This document shows, one piece after another, positions 59,059-64,000 of a DNA stretch of 64,000 nucleotides. The translations under genes and the position numbers were made by a program. Where the stretch lies: NCBI GenBank assembly GCA_038323835.1, contig JBBQHI010000003.1:94916-158915 (forward strand), written 5' to 3'. Under the pieces are notes generated by a model. It was not told the origin of the DNA and did not search any database. It was given only the letters and a program-made list of their open reading frames with translations. The stretch's first letter is position 1, and each line of letters starts with the position of its first letter. This stretch comes from JACVRW01 sp038323835. GTDB taxonomy: Bacteria > Actinomycetota > Thermoleophilia > Solirubrobacterales > Thermoleophilaceae.

Positions 59059-61667
59059 TCGTCCAGCCTCCGGAGCGCCTCCCGGAAGGCCTCGAGCTTG
59101 CGGCGCTCGGCCTCCACCACCTCCGCGGGTGCCTTCTTGACGAAGCCCTCGTTGGCCAGCTTGCGCTCGGCGCGCTCGATCTCCCCGCGCAGCCGCTCTC
59201 GCTCCGCCTCTCGCCGGCGCTCGCCCTCCCCCGGGTCGAACGCGTCGGAGGGCAGCACCGTTACCACGCCGCCCGGGATCTCGATGTCGGCCAGCGGCTC
59301 CTCGCCCTCGGGCACCGACTGCTCGAGCTGGAACTGGGCCAGGCGCGCGAGCTGGGGGTGCAGCTCGTCGTATCCCTCCGCCTCGAGCACGCCGCGCACC
59401 GGCGTCCCGGGGCGGGCGCCCACCTCGTCGCGATAGCTGCGCATGGCGCCCGCGGCAGCGAAGAACCGGCCCATCGCCTCCTCCGCGCCGGGGTCCAGCA
59501 GCTCGTCGTCCGGCACCGGCCATGTGCTCACGGCCAGGAGCCCCCGCGCCCCAGGCAGCAGCGACCAGACCTCCTCGGTCACGAACGGCATCACCGGGTG
59601 CAGGAGCAGCAGGGTGCGCTCGAGCGCGTGCAGGAGCACCCCGGACACGGCGTCGTTCGACGGCTCATAGAGGCGGGGTTTGGCCAGCTCGAGGTACCAG
59701 TCGCACACCTCGGACCAGAAGGCGCCGTAGAGCTCGAGCACCGCGGGCGAGAGGCGGAAGGCGTCGAGCTGCCCGGTCACGCTATCGGTGAGCCGCTCGA
59801 GCCGCGAGACGATCCACCGGTCCTCCACCGTCTCGGCCGCCTGTGGGTCGGGGGCCACGTCGCCCACGCGGGTGAGCACGAGCCGCGAGGCGTTCCAGAG
59901 CTTGTTGGCCAGGTCCCGTCCCTGCCTGACCCGCTCCTCGTTGAAGCGCACGTCCTGCGACGAGGACATCGCCATCAACCCGAAGCGCAGGGCGTCCGCG
60001 CCGTAGGCCGGGAACTCGCCGCCCTCGGCGTACACGGGCGGGCGCTCGCCCCCTCCGATCAGCTGGAGCGGATCGATTCCCGTTCCGAGCGACTTCGACA
60101 TGCGGCGCCCGTCGGGCGCCTGCACCACCGAGTGGATGGGCACGTCGGTGAAGGGCAGCTCGCCGGTGAGCTCCACCCCGAACATCACCATCCGGGCCAC
60201 CCAGAGGAAGATGATGTCGCGCGCCGTGGAGAGGACGTTCGTGGGATAGAAGGTCCGCAGCTCGGGTGTGCCCTCAGGCCAGCCCAGGGTGGCGAACGGC
60301 CACAGGCCGGACGAGAACCAGGTGTCGAGCACATCCGCGTCGCGCTCCCAGCCCTCGCCCTCCGGCGCCTCGGGCCCCACGTGGGTCTCCTCGCCCCGGT
60401 ACCAGACCGGAAGCTGGTGCCCCCACCAGAGCTGGCGGGAGATGCACCAGGGCCGGATGTTCTCGAGCCAGTCGAGGTAGACCCCCGTCCAGGGGCGCTC
60501 GGGATGGAAGCGCAGGGAGCCGTCGCGCGCGGCGGCGATGGCCGGCTTGGCCAGCTCGGACATGTCGCAGAACCACTGGAGCGAGATCAGCGGCTCGATG
60601 CGGCGCCCGGAGCGGTGTGAGTGGGGCACATCGTGCTCGTAGGGGCGGGTGCCCGAGATGAGCCCCTCTTCGCGAAGCGCGGCCACCACCGCGGCCCGGG
60701 CCTCCTCCACCTCCATGCCGCGGAACCGCTCCGGGGCCGCGTCCGTGATCCGGCCGTCCTCGCCGATCACCGTGATCTCCTCGAGCCCGTGCCGGCGACC
60801 GATCTCGAAGTCGTGCGGGTCGTGCCCGGGGGTGATCTTCAGCGCGCCCGTGCCGAAGTCAGGGTCCACGTAGTCGTCAGCGAGGATCGGGAGGCGCCGG
60901 CCCACCAGCGGCAGGATCGCGGCCTCGCCGACGAGGCGCGAATACCGCTCGTCCGAAGGGCTGACCGCGATCGCGGTGTCGGCCAGCATCGTCTCCGGGC
61001 GCACCGTGGCCACCGTGACCGCGCCCGATCCGGACTCGAGCGGGTAGTCCACCATGTAGAGGGTGTCCTCCACGGTGCGCTGCTCCACCTCGAGGTCCGA
61101 GATGGCCGTACGCAGACCCGGGTCCCAGTTCACCATGTAGTTGTCGCGGTAGACGTAGCCCTTCTCGTAGAGGCGGGTGAACACGTGCACCACCGCGCTC
61201 ACGTAGGCGGGATCCATGGTGAAGCGCTCGTCCTCGTAGTCCAGAGACGCCCCGAGGCGCTTGAACTGCTCGGTGATCGTGGAGCCGTGCTGCTCGCGCC
61301 ACTGCCACACCCGCTCGGCGAAGCGCTCCCGGCCGAGCTCCTCCTTGGTCAGCCCCTCGTCGGCCAGCGCGCGCTCCACCTGGCGCTGCGTGGCGATTCC
61401 CGCGTGGTCGGTCCCGTAGATCCACTTCGCCCGGAGGCCGCGCATTCGCGCCAGGCGTATGCACACGTCCTGGAGGGTGCCGTTGAGCGCGTGGCCCATG
61501 TGCAGCGAGCCGGTGACGTTGGGCGGCGGCACCGCAATCGAGTAGCTCCCCTCGCGCTCACCCGTGGCCTCGGGATGGAAGATCCCGGCCTCCTCCCACA
61601 GGGCGAAGACGCGCCCCTCGACCTCGGCCGGCTCGTAGCGCGTGCGGGTGAGTCGGTCGTCGGCCAT
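59055..61667 (-). CDS. valS: Valyl-tRNA synthetase
   Basis: 870 residues. Class I synthetase for tRNA-Val. PPPNVTGSLHMGHALNG (HMGH at 56-59), RMSKSLGTGIDP (522-526), the editing domain (VATVRPETMLADTAIAV; ITPGHDPHDFEIGRRHG), the anticodon domain, and a C-terminal coiled-coil arm (EGERRREAERERLRGEIERAERKLANEG) are all present. Start ATG 61667. Confidence 0.97.
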   Translation of the reverse strand: MADDRLTRTRYEPAEVEGRVFALWEEAGIFHPEATGEREGSYSIAVPPPNVTGSLHMGHALNGTLQDVCIRLARMRGLRAKWIYGTDHAGIATQRQVERALADEGLTKEELGRERFAERVWQWREQHGSTITEQFKRLGASLDYEDERFTMDPAYVSAVVHVFTRLYEKGYVYRDNYMVNWDPGLRTAISDLEVEQRTVEDTLYMVDYPLESGSGAVTVATVRPETMLADTAIAVSPSDERYSRLVGEAAILPLVGRRLPILADDYVDPDFGTGALKITPGHDPHDFEIGRRHGLEEITVIGEDGRITDAAPERFRGMEVEEARAAVVAALREEGLISGTRPYEHDVPHSHRSGRRIEPLISLQWFCDMSELAKPAIAAARDGSLRFHPERPWTGVYLDWLENIRPWCISRQLWWGHQLPVWYRGEETHVGPEAPEGEGWERDADVLDTWFSSGLWPFATLGWPEGTPELRTFYPTNVLSTARDIIFLWVARMVMFGVELTGELPFTDVPIHSVVQAPDGRRMSKSLGTGIDPLQLIGGGERPPVYAEGGEFPAYGADALRFGLMAMSSSQDVRFNEERVRQGRDLANKLWNASRLVLTRVGDVAPDPQAAETVEDRWIVSRLERLTDSVTGQLDAFRLSPAVLELYGAFWSEVCDWYLELAKPRLYEPSNDAVSGVLLHALERTLLLLHPVMPFVTEEVWSLLPGARGLLAVSTWPVPDDELLDPGAEEAMGRFFAAAGAMRSYRDEVGARPGTPVRGVLEAEGYDELHPQLARLAQFQLEQSVPEGEEPLADIEIPGGVVTVLPSDAFDPGEGERRREAERERLRGEIERAERKLANEGFVKKAPAEVVEAERRKLEAFREALRRLDE

Positions 61668-61717
61668 CGGCGGTCAGAGTGTGCCAGCCGCCCGCCGGCG
61701 GTCCCGCGCCGCGGCGG

Positions 61718-62170
61718 TCAGCCGTGCAGCTCGCGCTTGGCGAGCGCGACGAAGTTCTCGACCGAGCGACGGTTGTCGCGGTCGATCTGGCTCTTCATCA
61801 GGGCCGCGAAGGCGCCGCCCACCGGACCCATCGAGGGGGTGGCGCGGAGGCTGAGCGTGAAGCCGGTGGAGTCGCCCTCGGGCGCCAGCTCGAAGATCAC
61901 CAGGAAGTCGCTGGAGAGGGGAAGGCCGGTGCCGCTGTGCACCTGGCGGCGGGGAGCGTCGAACTCGGTGACCGTCCACCTCGATTTGGCCTTCCACGGG
62001 CCGAGCACCGGATTCACCTCGTCGTAGGTGGAGCCCGGCCCAGCGGGGCCGTCTGTGCGACTCACAGCGTCGGTGCCGTCCACCCACTCGGCGTAGCGCG
62101 AGGTGTCGCACAGGAGCTCCCACACCCGCTCGGGCGGAGCGGGCACGATGCCCGACGCGCTCACCTCCAT
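61718..62170 (-). CDS. SRPBCC (START/polyketide-cyclase-like) protein
   Basis: 150 residues. VSASGIVPAPPERVWELLCDTSRYAEWV is the typical opening strand and helices; VTEFDAPRRQVHSG, LVIFELAPEGDSTGFTLSLRA and the long last helix (GGAFAALMKSQIDRDNRRSV) complete the ligand-binding fold. Ligand unknown. Its ATG overlaps the stop of the metallo-hydrolase by one base. Confidence 0.85.
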   Translation of the reverse strand: MEVSASGIVPAPPERVWELLCDTSRYAEWVDGTDAVSRTDGPAGPGSTYDEVNPVLGPWKAKSRWTVTEFDAPRRQVHSGTGLPLSSDFLVIFELAPEGDSTGFTLSLRATPSMGPVGGAFAALMKSQIDRDNRRSVENFVALAKRELHG

Positions 62171-62838
62171 CACGCAGGCAGCCCCTCGACGAACTTCACG
62201 AACTTGCCGGTGTCGCGGAGCGGACCGCCGTGCCCGAAGACGACGAGCGCCGGCTCCAGCACCGCGAGCTTGCGCGCGGAACGGCGGTTCTCCGCCGGAT
62301 CGGGCGTGAGGTAGGGCTTCGGATCGTGGAGGCCGGGGAGCCCGGTGATCACGTCCATGTTGTTCAGCACGTCTCCGAGCACCAGCACGCGATCCGACTC
62401 GCGCCAGTAGGCCACGTGGCCGGCAGAGTGGCCGGGCACGTCGATCACGCGGAACCCGGCCACCTCGTCGCCCTCCTTCAGCTTCCGGTCCACGGGGTGG
62501 CCCGGGCCGCGGAAGGCGCGGTCGAAGAAGCGGGCCATGGGATGGTCGGGCTGGCGCTGGCGGATGAGGTACGGGCTCTCGGCGGCATCGGCATCGTTCT
62601 CGCCCACCCAGAACGGGATTCCGAGCGTCTCGCACACCTCGTGGCTTGCGCCCTGATGGTCGGGGTGCGCGTGTGTGAGCGCGTGGGCGGACACCCTGTG
62701 GCCCTTGAGCTGGCGGAAGATGCGCCGCCCCGAGTGCCGGGTGCCGGCATCGACGAGCACGTCCTCGAGGACGAAGATGTTGATGCCGTTCGGGGGAAAG
62801 CCGGAGAGCTGCCAGACGCCCTCAGCAAGCTGCTTCAT
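62170..62838 (-). CDS. MBL-fold metallo-hydrolase
   Basis: 222 residues. The Zn site motif HAHPDH is in ALTHAHPDHQGAS, with further ligands in PGHSAGHVAYW, LVLGDVL and VVFGHGGPL. Glyoxalase II-like hydrolase; substrate unknown. TAGGCT lies 9 nt before ATG 62838. Coupled to the SRPBCC gene downstream. Confidence 0.9.
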   Translation of the reverse strand: MKQLAEGVWQLSGFPPNGINIFVLEDVLVDAGTRHSGRRIFRQLKGHRVSAHALTHAHPDHQGASHEVCETLGIPFWVGENDADAAESPYLIRQRQPDHPMARFFDRAFRGPGHPVDRKLKEGDEVAGFRVIDVPGHSAGHVAYWRESDRVLVLGDVLNNMDVITGLPGLHDPKPYLTPDPAENRRSARKLAVLEPALVVFGHGGPLRDTGKFVKFVEGLPA

Positions 62839-62877
62839 CGGTGCGGCAGCCTATGTCATTGCCCGTTGCGTGGTTGG

Positions 62878-62960
62878 CCGGCGGGTCCTGTCACACATTT
62901 CCTTTGCCGCACCCTCGCTTGCGCTCGGGCGGGCAAAGTGTGCTGTGTGCCACCCGCCGG
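62878..62960. repeat. Structured hairpin element, arm 1 of an inverted pair
   Basis: Folds on itself: CCGGCGGGT/ACCCGCCGG (62878-62886 with 62952-62960), CACACA/TGTGTG (62892-62897 with 62944-62949), CTTTGCC/GGCAAAG (62902-62908 with 62932-62938). The unpaired bases between stems are nearly the same as in arm 2. Confidence 0.75.
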
Positions 62961-63053
62961 AGGATCGCCGCTGCTGACACCGGCTCCTGTCGTGGCCCAG
63001 GGCTCACTACGGTCGTCCGGCGCGGGGATGGTGCTGTTAGCTAGGTGCTTTAC

Positions 63054-63090
63054 GAGGCGTGGCCCCCTGACCCGTCCAGCGCCACGCCTC
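63054..63090. repeat. Hairpin between the two structured arms
   Basis: GAGGCGTGGC and GCCACGCCTC pair perfectly (10 bp) around a 17-nt loop, adjacent to arm 2. May be part of the same element or a terminator. Confidence 0.5.
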
Positions 63091-63091
63091 T

Positions 63092-63176
63092 CCGGCGGGT
63101 GGCGGGCAGCACACTTTGGCCGCCCGACCGAAGGGAGGGTGCGCCAAAGGAAATGCCCGACAGGACCCGCAGGCCA
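63092..63176. repeat. Structured hairpin element, arm 2 of an inverted pair
   Basis: Reverse complement of arm 1 with about 14 differences. Own stems: GCGGGT/ACCCGC (63095-63100 with 63165-63170), CGGGCA/TGCCCG (63103-63108 with 63154-63159), CTTTGGC/GCCAAAG (63114-63120 with 63143-63149). Four base pairs differ from arm 1 on both sides and stay paired. With arm 1 it fills the 367-bp gap between clpX and the MBL gene; no coding sequence is supported there. Confidence 0.75.
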
Positions 63177-63180
63177 GAAA

Positions 63181-63194
63181 CCCAGGAGCCTGGG
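63181..63194 (-). terminator. Short terminator-like hairpin after clpX
   Basis: CCCAG/CTGGG stem with a GAGC loop, followed on the minus strand by TTTCT, 11 nt past the clpX stop. Confidence 0.35.
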
Positions 63195-63205
63195 CGGAAG
63201 GAACG

Positions 63206-64000
63206 CTACGCCGACTCTGCGGCCTGTTCGGCGGGCTCTTCGGGAGCCGCCTCGGTCACCAGGGTGGGCTTCAGGCCCTTCTCGATCGTCTCCTTGGTGA
63301 CCACGCACTTCTTCACGTCGCGCCGCGAGGGCAACTCGAACTGCACGTCGAGGAGGGTCTCCTCGAGGATCGAGCGCAGGCCGCGGGCGCCCGTCTCCCG
63401 CTCGAGCGCCTTGTCGGCGATCGCGGAGAGCGAGTCCTCGGCGAAGACGAGCTCGATGCCGTCGAACTGGAAGAAGCGCTGGAACTGCTTGACGAGCGCG
63501 TTGCGCGGCTCGGTGAGGATGCACACGAGGTCGTCGCGGGTGAGCTGGTGGATCACCGAGCAGACCGGCAGGCGGCCGATGAACTCGGGGATGAGGCCGT
63601 ACTCCACGAGGTCTTCGGGGAGCACCTGCTCGAAGAGCTCGCCGGTGTCCTTGTTGTGCTTCGAGCGCACCGCGGAGCCGAAGCCCACGCCCTTGTGCCC
63701 GATGCGCCGCTCCACGACCTTGTCCAGGTCCGCGAACGCGCCGCCGCAGATGAAGAGGATGTTGGTGGTGTCGATGGTGAGGAACTCCTGGTGCGGGTGC
63801 TTGCGTCCCCCTTGCGGCGGCACCGAGGCCACGGTGCCCTCCAGGATCTTCAAGAGCGCCTGCTGTACGCCCTCGCCCGACACGTCGCGCGTGATCGACG
63901 GGTTGTCGGCCTTGCGCGCGATCTTGTCGACCTCGTCGATGTAGATGATCCCGGTCTCGGCCTTCTTCACATCGAAGTCGGCGGCCTGGATCAGCTTGAG
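63206..64000 (-). CDS. clpX: ATP-dependent Clp protease ATP-binding subunit ClpX (C-terminal part, cut by the window)
   Basis: About 264 residues are visible; the N-terminal zinc domain and Walker A lie beyond 64000. Unfoldase that feeds substrates to ClpP. Walker B is in GIIYIDEVDKIAR, followed by SGEGVQQALLKILEGT, PPQGGRKHPHQEF, FICGGAFADLDKVVERR (sensor 1 region), the pore-2/IGF-type segment, IPEFIGRLPV and sensor 2 in ETGARGLRSILEE. The frame continues to the edge with LKLIQAADFDV, the normal ClpX sequence before Walker B. Confidence 0.96.
   Translation of the reverse strand, partial: LKLIQAADFDVKKAETGIIYIDEVDKIARKADNPSITRDVSGEGVQQALLKILEGTVASVPPQGGRKHPHQEFLTIDTTNILFICGGAFADLDKVVERRIGHKGVGFGSAVRSKHNKDTGELFEQVLPEDLVEYGLIPEFIGRLPVCSVIHQLTRDDLVCILTEPRNALVKQFQRFFQFDGIELVFAEDSLSAIADKALERETGARGLRSILEETLLDVQFELPSRRDVKKCVVTKETIEKGLKPTLVTEAAPEEPAEQAAESA

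Overview
This window is a core chromosomal segment of a very GC-rich bacterium, most likely an actinomycete-grade organism. Deep Actinomycetota such as Thermoleophilia/Solirubrobacterales is my best guess. The reasons are the extreme third-position G/C, GTG/TTG starts, exported ferritin-like proteins, a SigA-type sigma factor, an actinobacterial-type LexA box and many promoters that read TANNNT followed 6-8 nt later by ATG/GTG (leaderless starts). This is inferred from gene content; no 16S gene is present.

Layout. 1-8 kb: a CDS start leaving the left edge, a sigma-70 factor, two exported ferritin-like proteins, an alpha/beta hydrolase, lepA, a winged-helix protein and murJ (all minus), then rpsT (plus). 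8.4-11.5 kb: an exported phosphoesterase and an aldehyde dehydrogenase (plus). 11.5-15.5 kb: holA-comEC-comEA (minus). 15.6-19.5 kb: acylphosphatase, an amidinotransferase-like enzyme with an M20 amidohydrolase, and an Orn/Lys/Arg decarboxylase, which could be a small arginine/polyamine module. 19.5-22.8 kb: a frameshifted LOG-family gene, a membrane protein and leuS. 23.8-26.8 kb: a tightly overlapping molybdate operon (regulator, modA, modB, modC). 26.9-30.6 kb: LtrA, tatA, tatC and a third ferritin-like protein.

30.7-33.4 kb is an eroded accessory island at tRNA-Ala(GGC). It holds a frameshifted metal-type permease with a CsoR-like operator, a SHOCT-type remnant, two Phd-type antitoxin remnants that form a 44-bp direct repeat, a decayed copy of the tRNA 3' end, and a PD-(D/E)XK endonuclease that has a perfect LexA box at its start codon and reads in frame through the tRNA.

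33.4-64 kb is mostly a long minus-strand housekeeping block: clpX, valS-folC, ndk-maf, mreB-mreC-mreD-mrdA-rodA-rng, rplU-rpmA, obg, proB, proA-nadD-rsfS, so cell-wall elongation, ribosome biogenesis, proline synthesis and NAD synthesis sit together. Insertions break it up: a PadR/EamA pair, an SDR/AhpD-like divergent pair, a DUF1028 protein and a VOC remnant.

Dispersed non-coding elements are the most unusual content. A 49-bp palindromic repeat occurs about nine times at four sites, once inside the M20 coding sequence in frame. Two ~85-bp hairpins in inverted orientation lie between clpX and a metallo-hydrolase gene, and their stems carry compensatory base changes. A second inverted-repeat element fills the gap after rng.
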